Source: Marisediminitalea aggregata (GTDB lineage: Bacteria; Pseudomonadota; Gammaproteobacteria; Enterobacterales; Alteromonadaceae). Taken from it: a DNA stretch of 64,000 bases. Of the stretch, positions 44,809 to 53,890 are shown in pieces. Position numbers and translations under genes: made by a program. The notes under the pieces were generated by a model. It saw nothing but the letters and a program-made list of their open reading frames with translations, was not told the DNA's origin and did no database searches. The stretch is taken from assembly GCF_900129565.1 (NCBI RefSeq), contig NZ_FQWD01000002.1, forward strand, positions 372,001 through 436,000, written 5' to 3'. Each line of letters starts with the position of its first letter. Within the stretch, counting starts at the first letter, position 1.

Positions 44809-47481
44809 TTATGCGTACAGTGGGTTGGTTTTTTCCGGGTCAATGCCCAGATCCTGCATAGCTTTATTCAGTGTCTTGCCATCCAGTTCGCCCTGTTTAA
44901 ACAGCTCATACAAAGCTGCAAACGTTACATACTCTGCATCAACCTCAAAGTGGCGACGCAAGTTCGCGCGGCTGTCTGAACGACCAAAACCATCGGTACC
45001 CAGTACACGGTAAGTACCTGGTACATAAGCACGTACCTGCTCACCATAGTTCTTGATGTAATCCGTCGCTGTGATGGTCGGACCGTCAAAACCTTCGCTC
45101 AGTACTTCAGTGATGTAGGGTACTTTGGCGTCTGCTTCTGGATGCAGCATGTTAAAGCGGTCACATGTCTGACCGTCACGAGCCAGTTCGTTGAACGACG
45201 GCACGGAATAAACCTCTACCGCTACGCCGTAGTCGTCATGCAGTTTAATTGCTGCTGCACGTACCTGCTCCAGGATAGTACCTGAACCCAGCAGTTTAAC
45301 TTTCTTCTTGCTGTTAGCACGACCAAGGGTTTCCAGCTTGTAGATACCTTTGATGATGCCTTCTTCAACACCCTTAGGCATTTCAGGCTGCTTGTAGTTT
45401 TCGTTCATTACAGTCAGGTAATAGAACACGTCTTCCTGCTCTTCGAGCATTCTGCGCAGACCGTCCTGAACAATCACTGCCACTTCGTAGCCGTATGTCG
45501 GGTCATAGCTTACACAGTTAGGGATAAGCGCTGCCTGAGTATGGCTGTGGCCATCCTGGTGCTGCAAACCTTCACCGTTTAGCGTTGTACGACCAGCCGT
45601 ACCACCTACCAGGAAGCCACGAGTCTGACTGTCACCAGCTGCCCAGGCTAAATCGCCCACCCGCTGGAAACCAAACATCGAGTAGTAAATGTAAAACGGT
45701 ACCATTGGCAGGTCATTGGTGCTGTAAGACGTACCTGCTGACAGCCATGACGCCATAGCGCCCAGCTCGTTAATACCTTCCTGTAGTACCTGACCTTTCT
45801 GGTCTTCGCGGTAGTAAGCTACCTGATCAGAATCCTGCGGCTCGTATTTCTGGCCCTGACTTGAGTAGATACCGACCTGACGGAACAAACCTTCCATACC
45901 GAAGGTACGGGCTTCATCCGGGATAATAGGTACGATACGCTTACCGATTTGCTTGTCTTTCAACAGTGCAGTCAATACGCGTACAAATGCCATGGTGGTG
46001 GAGATTTCACGGTCACCAGAGCCCTTGGTTACCGCTTCAAATGCTTTTAACGCTGGTGCTGGCAGCTCTTCGGTAGACTTAGCCAAACGGCGCGGCATGT
46101 AACCTTTCAGGGCTTCACGACGCTCGCGAAGATACTTCATTTCAACGCTGTCTTCGTCGAACTTGTAGTAAGGCAGGTCAGCCAGTTTGTCATCTGACAC
46201 AGGGATATTGAAACGGTCGCGATAATGTTTAATCGCGTCCATGTCCATTTTCTTCACCTGGTGAGCAATGTTCTTACCTTCACCCGCTGCACCCATACCG
46301 TAACCTTTAACGGTTTTGGCAAGGATAACCTGTGGACGGCCTTTGGTGTTTACAGCGCGGTCGTAAGCAGCGTAAACCTTAACCGGATCGTGACCACCAC
46401 GGTTCAGGCGCCAGATGTCTTCATCTGACATGTTTGACACCATTTCTTTCACTTCCGGGTACTTGCCGAAGAAGTGTTCACGGGTATAGGCACCGCCTTT
46501 GGCTTTAAAGTTCTGGTACTCACCGTCAACCGTTTCGTTCATGATCTGCAGCAATTTACCGGTAGTATCACGCGCTAATAGCGGATCCCAGTAACGGCCC
46601 CAGATGACTTTAATCACTTCCCAGCCAGCGCCGCGGAAGGTACCTTCCAGTTCCTGAATGATTTTACCGTTACCACGTACCGGACCATCCAGGCGCTGCA
46701 GGTTACAGTTAACAACGAAAGTCAGGTTGTCCAGACCTTCGCGAGATGCCAGGCCGATTGCCCCCAAGCTTTCCGGCTCATCAATTTCACCGTCACCCAG
46801 GAAGCACCATACGCGCTGATCAGAACAATCTTTTAAGCCACGGTTAGTCAGGTACTTCAGGAAACGCGCCTGATAAATCGCCTGCATTGGGCCCAGACCC
46901 ATAGATACCGTGGGGAACTGCCAGAACTCTGGCATTAATTTAGGGTGCGGATAAGAAGACAGGCCTTTGCCGTCTACTTCCTGACGGAAACCGTCTAACT
47001 GCTCTTCAGTTAAACGACCTTCGATGTATGCGCGTGAATAGATTCCCGGCGCTACGTGACCCTGGTACATAATAAAGTCGCCGCCGTCTTTGTCGTTTGG
47101 CGCTTTAAAGAAGTGGTTAAAGCCCACATCGTAAAGCATGGCAGAAGAGGCAAAACTTGAGATGTGACCACCCAGTTCCAAATCTTTTTTCGATGCACGC
47201 AATACCATCATCAAGGCATTCCAACGCAATGCGTTGCGGATGCTACCTTCAATCGTCTGGTCACCCGGCATTGTTGGCTCTTGCCCTGGTGGGATGGTGT
47301 TGATGTACGCGGTCGTCGCGTCATAGGGTAAGTGAGCGCCGTTGCGTCGCGCCTTTTCAATTAATGATTCTAATAAAAAGTGCGCGCGTTCAACCCCTTC
47401 TTCTTCCAGTACTGACTCTAACGAGTCCAGCCATTCCTGGGTTTCCTGAGGGTCAACATCTTGGTGCATCATTTCAGTCAT
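44809..47481 (-). CDS. aceE: Pyruvate dehydrogenase E1 component (homodimeric)
   Basis: Thiamine-diphosphate enzyme that decarboxylates pyruvate and acetylates lipoyl-E2. 890 residues, the homodimeric gammaproteobacterial type. The thiamine-diphosphate motif is GDGEIDEPESLGAIGLASRE with NCNLQRLDGPVRGNGK downstream, as in E. coli AceE. AGGA seven bases before the ATG. First gene of aceE-aceF-lpd; pdhR lies 153 bases upstream on the same strand. Confidence 0.97.
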   Translation of the reverse strand: MTEMMHQDVDPQETQEWLDSLESVLEEEGVERAHFLLESLIEKARRNGAHLPYDATTAYINTIPPGQEPTMPGDQTIEGSIRNALRWNALMMVLRASKKDLELGGHISSFASSAMLYDVGFNHFFKAPNDKDGGDFIMYQGHVAPGIYSRAYIEGRLTEEQLDGFRQEVDGKGLSSYPHPKLMPEFWQFPTVSMGLGPMQAIYQARFLKYLTNRGLKDCSDQRVWCFLGDGEIDEPESLGAIGLASREGLDNLTFVVNCNLQRLDGPVRGNGKIIQELEGTFRGAGWEVIKVIWGRYWDPLLARDTTGKLLQIMNETVDGEYQNFKAKGGAYTREHFFGKYPEVKEMVSNMSDEDIWRLNRGGHDPVKVYAAYDRAVNTKGRPQVILAKTVKGYGMGAAGEGKNIAHQVKKMDMDAIKHYRDRFNIPVSDDKLADLPYYKFDEDSVEMKYLRERREALKGYMPRRLAKSTEELPAPALKAFEAVTKGSGDREISTTMAFVRVLTALLKDKQIGKRIVPIIPDEARTFGMEGLFRQVGIYSSQGQKYEPQDSDQVAYYREDQKGQVLQEGINELGAMASWLSAGTSYSTNDLPMVPFYIYYSMFGFQRVGDLAWAAGDSQTRGFLVGGTAGRTTLNGEGLQHQDGHSHTQAALIPNCVSYDPTYGYEVAVIVQDGLRRMLEEQEDVFYYLTVMNENYKQPEMPKGVEEGIIKGIYKLETLGRANSKKKVKLLGSGTILEQVRAAAIKLHDDYGVAVEVYSVPSFNELARDGQTCDRFNMLHPEADAKVPYITEVLSEGFDGPTITATDYIKNYGEQVRAYVPGTYRVLGTDGFGRSDSRANLRRHFEVDAEYVTFAALYELFKQGELDGKTLNKAMQDLGIDPEKTNPLYA

Positions 47482-47634
47482 GGTGCCGTCCTATAGTTAC
47501 TGATATAGAAAAACATCCACGCGTACCCGGCGAAGGCCGACGAATGGATGAATACCTAACATTTTTATTGATATGCAACACAGACTGCCCGTTGCATACC
47601 CGCTTTACCACTAATACCCGGCCCGAAGGTCAGG

Positions 47635-48387
47635 TCAAATTTCCAGTCTTCGCAACGCCCGCTGTACGCGGCTGTCGCGTTGATTAATTGCCAGCAACGT
47701 TCTCTCGATATAAGCGAGGTGAGCATTACAGGCTTGCCTTGCCGCTTCTGGATCGCGGCTGGCAATTGCTTCAACTATTTCTTTACGCTGGCGGGCTATG
47801 TCCTGCCCGGCCTCTTCACTGGCATGTAAAGCCAGCATTTCGAGGTTGCGCTCAATGTTTTCTACCAACATGGTTTGCATGGTGCTCATTACGTGTAATA
47901 ACACCATGTTGTGTGACGCTCTTGCCATAATGACGTAAAAGCGTCCAAGGCATTCGGCCTGCTCCCGCTTACATTCACTGCGGCCGGGCATTGGCATGTT
48001 ATCAAGCGCCTCGCGCAACGCCGCGTAATCTTCTGGTTGTCCTCGAAGTGCTGCGTAATAAGCTGCCATTCCTTCCAGTGCGTGTCTAAATTCAAGCAAG
48101 TCGAACTGAGTTTCAGGACGTCCGCTAATTAGTGCCATCAACGGGTCGGTCATTGCCGCATTCAACTGACGGCTGACAAACGTGCCACCACCTTGTTTGC
48201 GTTCAACCAGGCCGCGAGCCTGAAGATTACCAATAGCCTCGCGTAACGACGGACGAGATACCTGGAATTGCTCGGCAAGTTCACGCTCCGGTGGTAGTTT
48301 TTGACCGGCTAATAACGATCCGTCCAGAATCATTGATTCCAGTTGTTCCGTGATCACATCAGCAAGTTTTCTACGTCCGGGTTGCAT
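47635..48387 (-). CDS. pdhR: GntR-family pyruvate-responsive repressor PdhR
   Basis: Repressor of the pyruvate dehydrogenase operon that is released by pyruvate (E. coli knowledge). 250 residues (E. coli 254). N-terminal GntR winged helix: LPPERELAEQFQVSRPSLREAIGNLQARGLVERKQGGG region; FadR-type all-helical C-terminal domain with LEFRHALEGMAAYYAA and several His likely for metal and ligand. Located just before aceE on the same strand. A PdhR-type operator at 48463-48479 indicates autoregulation. Confidence 0.95.
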   Translation of the reverse strand: MQPGRRKLADVITEQLESMILDGSLLAGQKLPPERELAEQFQVSRPSLREAIGNLQARGLVERKQGGGTFVSRQLNAAMTDPLMALISGRPETQFDLLEFRHALEGMAAYYAALRGQPEDYAALREALDNMPMPGRSECKREQAECLGRFYVIMARASHNMVLLHVMSTMQTMLVENIERNLEMLALHASEEAGQDIARQRKEIVEAIASRDPEAARQACNAHLAYIERTLLAINQRDSRVQRALRRLEI

Positions 48388-48462
48388 CCAGTCAGCGCTC
48401 CGCCAATAATCCTTGTAAGCGCGTAATCGATGATTTTGTAAACAAACTCACATTGCGCTCAA

Positions 48463-48479
48463 AATTGGTATTACCATTT
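48463..48479. promoter_or_regulatory. PdhR-type operator upstream of pdhR
   Basis: AATTGGTATTACCATTT matches the E. coli PdhR operator form ATTGGT-N3-ACCAAT with one mismatch. It lies 76 bases before the pdhR ATG. Confidence 0.7.
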
Positions 48480-48603
48480 TACCTATCTATTTAGTGTAGT
48501 GCAGATTATCACTCAGGTAAATAGTAAGCATAGATAGAGTTTTATAAAGACTCTTTTACATTTTGCTTAACTTTTGAAATATTTAATAAATATTTGCAAT
48601 ACC

Positions 48604-48618
48604 AACTGGTCGTACAAG
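48604..48618. promoter_or_regulatory. Second, weaker PdhR-like site
   Basis: AACTGGTCGTACAAG keeps the TGGT-N3-AC core of the PdhR site but differs at two arm positions; it is 125 bases further upstream than the first. Tentative. Confidence 0.3.
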
Positions 48619-48719
48619 CTGTTTTACCCCGTATAAATCGGTAATAATCCTACACTTAATCACGCTTGATACACCTGGGTACAAAATTTAGCCAGACAGT
48701 TTTACATTACCAATTGCAT

Positions 48720-48904
48720 AAAATTGCGGTTTTTATGCAGTCATACCACTATTGAAATAGGATTCGTTTCCCCAATTGTTAAACGAATCCCGTGCTGCAT
48801 AGGCAAACTTTCTGTTTTGCCTACGCAGTCAGGCTGGTTGGCAATAAATAGAAAATGGCATCAGAAGATACTTGGACGACATTCCGTCGGCAGAAACCGG
48901 ATGC
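48720..48904. other. Structured gene-free region, candidate small RNA
   Basis: Part of a 582-base gap without a supported gene (48388-48969). A 10-bp stem GGATTCGTTT (48760-48769) with AAACGAATCC (48781-48790) is followed by a 12-bp stem with one mismatch, CTGC-A-TAGGCAAA (48795-48807) with TTTGCCTA-C-GCAG (48816-48828), then a small GACG/CGTC hairpin near 48875 and the terminator at 48905. On the plus strand this resembles a small RNA ending in a T-run. I see no convincing promoter, so it could equally be part of the pdhR upstream region. Confidence 0.35.
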
Positions 48905-48933
48905 AAAAACGCCGCTAAGCAAGCGGCGTTTTT
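48905..48933. terminator. Bidirectional rho-independent terminator
   Basis: AAAAACGCCGCT at 48905-48916 pairs with AGCGGCGTTTTT at 48922-48933 around AAGCA. On the minus strand it ends the ampD-ampE transcript (ampE stop at 48970). On the plus strand its five Ts could end a transcript from the structured region upstream. Confidence 0.88.
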
Positions 48934-48969
48934 AATGGTGTAGGTTAACTACTGCGCTGCGATAGGGTT

Positions 48970-49830
48970 TTAATCAATTAACCCCAACATGGTTAACACT
49001 GCAATGACAGCCAGAATCAGCATAACGTTGCGTTTCGCTAATGTAACCAGCGCTTTGGGTTCACACGCAGGGTCGCGGGACTGTTCGTCATTTAGTTCCA
49101 CTTCCTCGGCTTTGGACGCCACCTCCGTCAGTAACACCTCTGCAGGCACCGCAGAATGTGTTAAGTATTTCAGCCATACCGGCATTGCACGGGAAAAATG
49201 ACCGACTAACAACAAACCACAAGCGGTAATGCGGGCCGGGACAAAATCCAGAATATGCATCCAGGTAGCCAGTCTGTCGGCGCGTTCATCGGCACTTTCA
49301 CAGGTTAAGCGGTACCACTCACGGCTGGTAACGTAAAGAATAGCGCCGGCTGCACCAAACACGGCAAACCAAATAATCACCGCGGCATAGTGCTGGTAGT
49401 TCAACCACAGTAAATGCTGACCGAAACTTTTGCCTTGCTGGCTTTCGTCAGTTTCAATATCCAAAGCGGTGCAATGGCCTAGTTGTTCCGTGTATAAATG
49501 ACAGGCCTCTAAATCGCCTCGCTCTGCTGCCTGCAAGAATGACTTGTACGTATCTCTTAACCTATCGCTGCCTAAACACAGGTACAACAGCACACTTTGT
49601 AAAACAAAGCTGATAAATCCACTAAATACCCATTGTGCAATAACAAACGTTATAACAACCGGAAGCGCAACCTGAATAATCAATCTGAGTTGCGCAGATT
49701 GTTTATTGATCCACGATTGCGATTGCGCCCAGTCCAGGTATTTCGCCAGGTGGGCCTCAATATGCCAGCCTGGCGTTTTGCGCATCGAGCGCTCTATTGC
49801 CAATACTAACAATACACTGATCAATATCAT
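48970..49830 (-). CDS. ampE: AmpE inner-membrane protein
   Basis: Integral membrane protein of the AmpE family, associated with AmpD and cell-wall recycling, function uncertain. From the ATG at 49830 (MILISVLLVLAIERS) it has 286 residues with hydrophobic segments near residues 1-15, 45-82, 150-175 and the C-terminus. The start is fixed by the ampD stop: TAA, one base, then ATG. A longer frame to 49893 overlaps ampD and is not needed. Conserved HILDFVPARITACGLLLVGH is typical. Confidence 0.9.
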   Translation of the reverse strand: MILISVLLVLAIERSMRKTPGWHIEAHLAKYLDWAQSQSWINKQSAQLRLIIQVALPVVITFVIAQWVFSGFISFVLQSVLLYLCLGSDRLRDTYKSFLQAAERGDLEACHLYTEQLGHCTALDIETDESQQGKSFGQHLLWLNYQHYAAVIIWFAVFGAAGAILYVTSREWYRLTCESADERADRLATWMHILDFVPARITACGLLLVGHFSRAMPVWLKYLTHSAVPAEVLLTEVASKAEEVELNDEQSRDPACEPKALVTLAKRNVMLILAVIAVLTMLGLID

Positions 49831-49831
49831 G

Positions 49832-50398
49832 TTATCGGTCCTGCAGAATTGCAGCCAGCGCTTGTCGGTATGCTGGCCAGTTAAAAGCGACACCCGGGTC
49901 AGTTTTTCTGCCGGGTGCGATATCGTTATGCCCCACTACCCTGCCAAGCGTAATCAGCGGATATTGGTTTAGGATTTCTTTGCTTACCTTTATAAGGCTG
50001 TTGTATTGGGCATCTGTATACGGCAACACGTCGGTGCCTTCCATTTCTATGCCTATGGCAAAGTCATTACACTTTTGTCTGCCCTGAAATGACGACACCC
50101 CGGCGTGCCACGCCCGATAATTAAAAGGCACGTATTGTTCGACATCGCCGTTGCGACGAATAACGCAATGCGCAGACACCTTCAAATGCGCGATTTCCGG
50201 GTACACAGGATGGTCATCGGGGTTGATAGTCCCGGTAAAGAGCTGCTCTATGCCTGGCGTACCAAACTCCCCGGGTGGCAACGAAATATTGTGAATCACT
50301 AACAAGCTGACATCTGCCGCATCCGGGCGCTCGTCATAAAACGGCGAGGCTTTGCGTAAAGCCGCGGAATAAGTGATCGCTTCTGATTGATTTTCCAT
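49832..50398 (-). CDS. ampD: 1,6-anhydro-N-acetylmuramyl-L-alanine amidase AmpD
   Basis: Cytosolic zinc amidase that cleaves the peptide from anhydro-muropeptides in peptidoglycan recycling and so controls AmpC induction in enterics. 188 residues of the amidase_2 fold. LLVIHNISLPPGEFG holds the first zinc His, YRAWHAGVSSFQGR the second region, and VVGHNDIAPGRKTDPG the His/Asp end. Coupled to ampE. Confidence 0.95.
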   Translation of the reverse strand: MENQSEAITYSAALRKASPFYDERPDAADVSLLVIHNISLPPGEFGTPGIEQLFTGTINPDDHPVYPEIAHLKVSAHCVIRRNGDVEQYVPFNYRAWHAGVSSFQGRQKCNDFAIGIEMEGTDVLPYTDAQYNSLIKVSKEILNQYPLITLGRVVGHNDIAPGRKTDPGVAFNWPAYRQALAAILQDR

Positions 50399-50488
50399 AC
50401 CTTTATTGTGTAGCGTGTACCCATTCTCAGCAATGTGGGATAGTGTGACAGTGAAGCATTATAATCACAACAAAAATCCGGAGCCGGT

Positions 50489-51010
50489 ATGACCTCTGCT
50501 GACAACCAACACAACGGAGCAGCCAAGTGGATGCTGATCCTGGCATGGGTCAGTGCATTTGCATTGCTTATTTATGTGTTTAGTGACCTGCTGGAAAAGC
50601 AAATCAATCCGAATAGTCAGCCGGAAAGTGCCTTTCAGGGCAATCAGATTACTGTGAATCTGGTGCAAAATAAACAAGGTCACTATGTGGTAACTGGCGC
50701 CATAAATGATATCCCCGTGGTGTTTCTGGTAGACACCGGCGCCACAGATGTTGCCGTGCCCGCCAGTCTGGCCGGTGAGCTGGGATTAACCAGAGGCAGG
50801 GCTGGCTTGGCAAATACAGCCAATGGCACCGTCACGGTATACCAAACAGAGATCAACAAACTCAGCATTGGGCAAATAACCCTGTATAATGTCGACGCCA
50901 ATATTAACCCAGGCATGCAGTCCGGCCATGTATTACTTGGCATGAGCGCTTTGAAGCAGCTCGAGTTTACCCAGCGTGGAAACACCTTAATACTGCGTAC
51001 CTTAAACTAA
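50489..51010 (+). CDS. Membrane-anchored retropepsin-like aspartic protease
   Basis: A 173-residue protein with one N-terminal membrane helix (about 13-31) and a clan AA domain. VFLVDTGATDVAVPASLA holds the catalytic D82 of the DTGA motif; IGQITLYNVDANINPGMQSG and LLGMSALKQLEF are the flap and second hydrophobic regions. Single-domain enzymes must dimerise. The bacterial TIGR02281-like family has unknown substrates. GGAG five bases before the ATG. It precedes nadC by 13 bases and may share its transcript. Confidence 0.87.
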   Translation: MTSADNQHNGAAKWMLILAWVSAFALLIYVFSDLLEKQINPNSQPESAFQGNQITVNLVQNKQGHYVVTGAINDIPVVFLVDTGATDVAVPASLAGELGLTRGRAGLANTANGTVTVYQTEINKLSIGQITLYNVDANINPGMQSGHVLLGMSALKQLEFTQRGNTLILRTLN

Positions 51011-51023
51011 GAAGACAGCTATT

Positions 51024-51884
51024 GTGAGCCAACAACCTTTACCCTCTCAGGACGAAATCAACAGTCAGGTTACCGCTGCATTGGCCGAGGATCTCGGTGG
51101 AAATGCCGATGCCAGTGCCGACATTACCGCAAACCTGATCCCTGCCTCTCAACAGGCAACCGCCACAATTATTACCCGCGAAAACTGTGTTGTGTGTGGT
51201 GTAGCCTGGGCAAAGGCCGCGTTTACGCTGGTCGACAGCACAATTGAACAGCACTGGATGGTAGAGGACGGCGACAAGGTTGAAGCGAACGCCACTTTCG
51301 TTACCTTAAAAGGCTCAGCTCGCGCATTGCTTACCGCAGAACGCACTGCACTTAACTTTTTGCAACTGCTGTCAGCGACGGCAACGGTGACGTCTTATTA
51401 CGCCAGTTTGCTGGAAAACAGTGAAACGCGCATTCTGGATACACGTAAAACACTTCCTGGCCTGCGTCTGGCCCAAAAATACGCAGTCGCTTGCGGCGGC
51501 GGTAAAAACCACCGTATTGGTTTATTTGATGCTTTCCTTATAAAGGAAAACCATATCGCCGGTTGCGGCAACATCGCTACAGCCGTTTCCAATGCGCGAC
51601 AACTGGCACCCGGTAAACCGGTGGAAGTGGAAGTGGAATCACTGGACGAGCTGCAACAAGCAATCGATGCAGGGGCCGACATTGTGATGCTGGACAACTT
51701 TACCAACGAACAGATCCAACGCGCAGTTAGCATTAACCAAAAACGCTGTAAACTGGAAGTCTCAGGTAATGTAACGTCTGAGCGTCTGTCAACCCTGTCA
51801 ACATTGGGTGTCGATTTTATTTCATCGGGTGCATTAACCAAGAACGTGAGTGCCATTGATCTGTCGCTAAGGCTGGTATTGTAA
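51024..51884 (+). CDS. nadC: Nicotinate-nucleotide pyrophosphorylase (carboxylating)
   Basis: Quinolinate phosphoribosyltransferase of de novo NAD synthesis, 286 residues from a GTG start. ILDTRKTLPGLRLAQKYAV, GGGKNHRIGLFDAFLIKENH and VEVESLDELQQAIDAGADIVMLDN are signature stretches of the quinolinate-binding barrel. Its location before pilA and opposite ampD is conserved in gammaproteobacteria. Confidence 0.96.
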   Translation: MSQQPLPSQDEINSQVTAALAEDLGGNADASADITANLIPASQQATATIITRENCVVCGVAWAKAAFTLVDSTIEQHWMVEDGDKVEANATFVTLKGSARALLTAERTALNFLQLLSATATVTSYYASLLENSETRILDTRKTLPGLRLAQKYAVACGGGKNHRIGLFDAFLIKENHIAGCGNIATAVSNARQLAPGKPVEVEVESLDELQQAIDAGADIVMLDNFTNEQIQRAVSINQKRCKLEVSGNVTSERLSTLSTLGVDFISSGALTKNVSAIDLSLRLVL

Positions 51885-52111
51885 GGCCTCTGGCGACCCT
51901 GATATCAGTTGGCAGAGTGTTAGGTATAAACGCATACACCCTACATGGCAGCAAATATAGACATGAGTATAATTTCTAATACTTGTCAGATGCTTAGATG
52001 GTTCTATACTGAGAATCAAGTACCGGGGACGTAAGTGACGACGAACCAGGTATCAACTTTAAACTTTATGCAAAATGACTGTTATCGCTTACGCGACCCG
52101 GAGATGTGACC

Positions 52112-52543
52112 ATGCAAAATATCAAACTGAATAACAAAGGTTTTACCTTAATCGAATTGATGATCGTTGTAGCTATCATCGGTATTCTGGCTGCGGTAGC
52201 CTTACCGGCTTATCAGAACTACACCACTAAAGCGCGTTTCTCTGAAGTAACACTGGCCACTCAGGCACACAAAACTGGCATCGAAGTCTGTGCTCAAACT
52301 GAACTGGATTTAACTTCATGTGGTGCCGGTTCAAATGGTGTTCCAGCTAATATTTCTACTGCTAGCGGCCTGGTTAACTCTGTAACCTGGACAGCGGCCT
52401 CGTCTACTTCTGGTACTCTGGTTGCCACTGCAATTACAGGTAGCGGTCTGTCTGGCCAGACTTACACGCTGACTGCAACACTTGACGCGGCGACTGGTAA
52501 AGTAACCTGGGCAGAGTCTTGTTCTGACGCAGCACTGTGCTAA
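52112..52543 (+). CDS. pilA: Type IV major pilin PilA
   Basis: Prepilin of a type IVa pilus: short basic leader [10 protein letters not shown] cut by PilD before Phe, then the N-methylated [20 protein letters not shown] helix and E5. A C-terminal disulfide loop is likely from ESCSDAALC, with a further Cys pair ([13 protein letters not shown]). The ATG at 52112 with GGAG eight bases upstream is preferred over a GTG at 52106. A terminator follows, separating it from pilC. Confidence 0.95.
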   Translation: MQNIKLNNKGFTLIELMIVVAIIGILAAVALPAYQNYTTKARFSEVTLATQAHKTGIEVCAQTELDLTSCGAGSNGVPANISTASGLVNSVTWTAASSTSGTLVATAITGSGLSGQTYTLTATLDAATGKVTWAESCSDAALC

Positions 52544-52558
52544 TCAGATGACATAATC

Positions 52559-52585
52559 AAAAGCCCAGTTTAAGCTGGGCTTTTT
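52559..52585 (+). terminator. Rho-independent terminator between pilA and pilC
   Basis: AAAAGCCCAG at 52559-52568 pairs with CTGGGCTTTT at 52575-52584 around TTTAAG, with five Ts. It would give a pilin-only transcript with partial read-through to pilC. Confidence 0.88.
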
Positions 52586-52609
52586 GCTTTCTGAACAGGT
52601 GGAAATTAC

Positions 52610-53827
52610 ATGGCCAAAACAGAATCACTGACAACCTATACCTGGCAGGGTAAAAATCAGAAAGGTCAAACCATCAAAGGCGAGACCAGTGCCAAGTCCA
52701 TTCAGGAAGCGAAAAACCTGTTACGTCGCCAGGGCATTTCTGCCACCAAAGTCAGAAAACTGTCCAAGCCAATGTTTGGCAAAGGGCGAGAAAAAATAAC
52801 CGCCGCTGATGTGTGTGTTATTTCGCGTCAGATAGCTACCATGCTGGCCGCCGGCGTTACGCTGATTCAAACCATCGACATGTTGGCAAAGGGCCATGCT
52901 AAAGCCGAGATGCGCAAAGTACTCACGCAAATTGGTGATGAGGTAAAAGCCGGTAATCCACTCTCAAAAGCGCTGCGCAAACACCCTAAACACTTCGATG
53001 ACCTTTACTGCGATTTGGTTGAAACCGGCGAGCACTCAGGTGCACTGGAAACCATTTACGACCGAATTGCTACCTACAAAGAAAAAGCCGAAGCGTTAAA
53101 GTCTAAAATTAAGAAAGCCATGTTTTACCCTATCGCGGTATTAGTGGTCGCCTTTATCGTTACAGCTGTACTACTTATTTTCGTTGTGCCTCAGTTTGAA
53201 GAGATTTTCTCGAGTTTTGGCGCTGAACTCCCTGCCTTTACCTTATTTGTACTGGCGATTTCGAGGTTCGTGCAGGACTTTGGGGTATTTATCGCCGCCG
53301 GCATGGCGGTAGCCGGTTACCTGTTCAAACAATATTACGCCAAGTCCAAAGATCTACGCGACAGTATTGATGCTAAATTACTCAAAGTTCCGGTGATTGG
53401 CGAAATCCTGAAAAAAGCGTCAATCGCCCGCTTTACCCGCACACTGGCAACCACGTTTGCGGCCGGTGTACCGCTTATCGGCGCTCTCGAATCAGCCGCT
53501 GGCGCATCGGGCAACGCGGTGTATCGCGATGCAATTTTGTTTATTCGAAAAGAAGTCGCAGGTGGTATCCAAATGAATACCGCCATGCGCGGCACCAATG
53601 TCTTCCCCGACATGGTGACGCAAATGATTGCCATTGGTGAAGAATCCGGTGCGGTCGACGAAATGCTCAGTAAGATAGCCACCATTTACGAGGCGGAAGT
53701 TGATGATATGGTTGACGGGCTAACCAGCTTGCTGGAGCCTATGATCATGGCGGTGCTGGGCGTGGTCATTGGTGGTTTGATCGTTGCGATGTATTTGCCA
53801 ATCTTCCAAATGGGTATGGTAGTGTAA
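52610..53827 (+). CDS. pilC: Type IV pilus inner-membrane platform protein PilC
   Basis: Polytopic platform of the type IV pilus machine, 405 residues. Two GspF-type repeats: the first with SRQIATMLAAGVTLIQTIDML, the second with ARFTRTLATTFAAGVPLIGALE and IAIGEESGAVDEMLSKIA. Three membrane helices (about 170-192, 215-240, 375-400). AGGTGG seven bases before the ATG. The assembly ATPase gene pilB, which normally lies between pilA and pilC, is missing here. Confidence 0.95.
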   Translation: MAKTESLTTYTWQGKNQKGQTIKGETSAKSIQEAKNLLRRQGISATKVRKLSKPMFGKGREKITAADVCVISRQIATMLAAGVTLIQTIDMLAKGHAKAEMRKVLTQIGDEVKAGNPLSKALRKHPKHFDDLYCDLVETGEHSGALETIYDRIATYKEKAEALKSKIKKAMFYPIAVLVVAFIVTAVLLIFVVPQFEEIFSSFGAELPAFTLFVLAISRFVQDFGVFIAAGMAVAGYLFKQYYAKSKDLRDSIDAKLLKVPVIGEILKKASIARFTRTLATTFAAGVPLIGALESAAGASGNAVYRDAILFIRKEVAGGIQMNTAMRGTNVFPDMVTQMIAIGEESGAVDEMLSKIATIYEAEVDDMVDGLTSLLEPMIMAVLGVVIGGLIVAMYLPIFQMGMVV

Positions 53828-53890
53828 CGCCTGCTAAGGTGTTATTCTTGCGTTAGTTTTTAATCCAGTTTTCATACCCGACGAAGCCAC

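Noticed and set aside
43860-44861. Two long plus-strand frames (160 and 162 codons) opposite aceF
   Set aside because: They are shadows of the Ala/Pro-rich linkers and repeated lipoyl domains; the composition (Ala, Ser, Gly runs) is an artefact.
48724-48918. 64-codon plus frame before the 48.9 kb terminator
   Set aside because: No ribosome-binding site and the sequence is accounted for by hairpins; no protein features.
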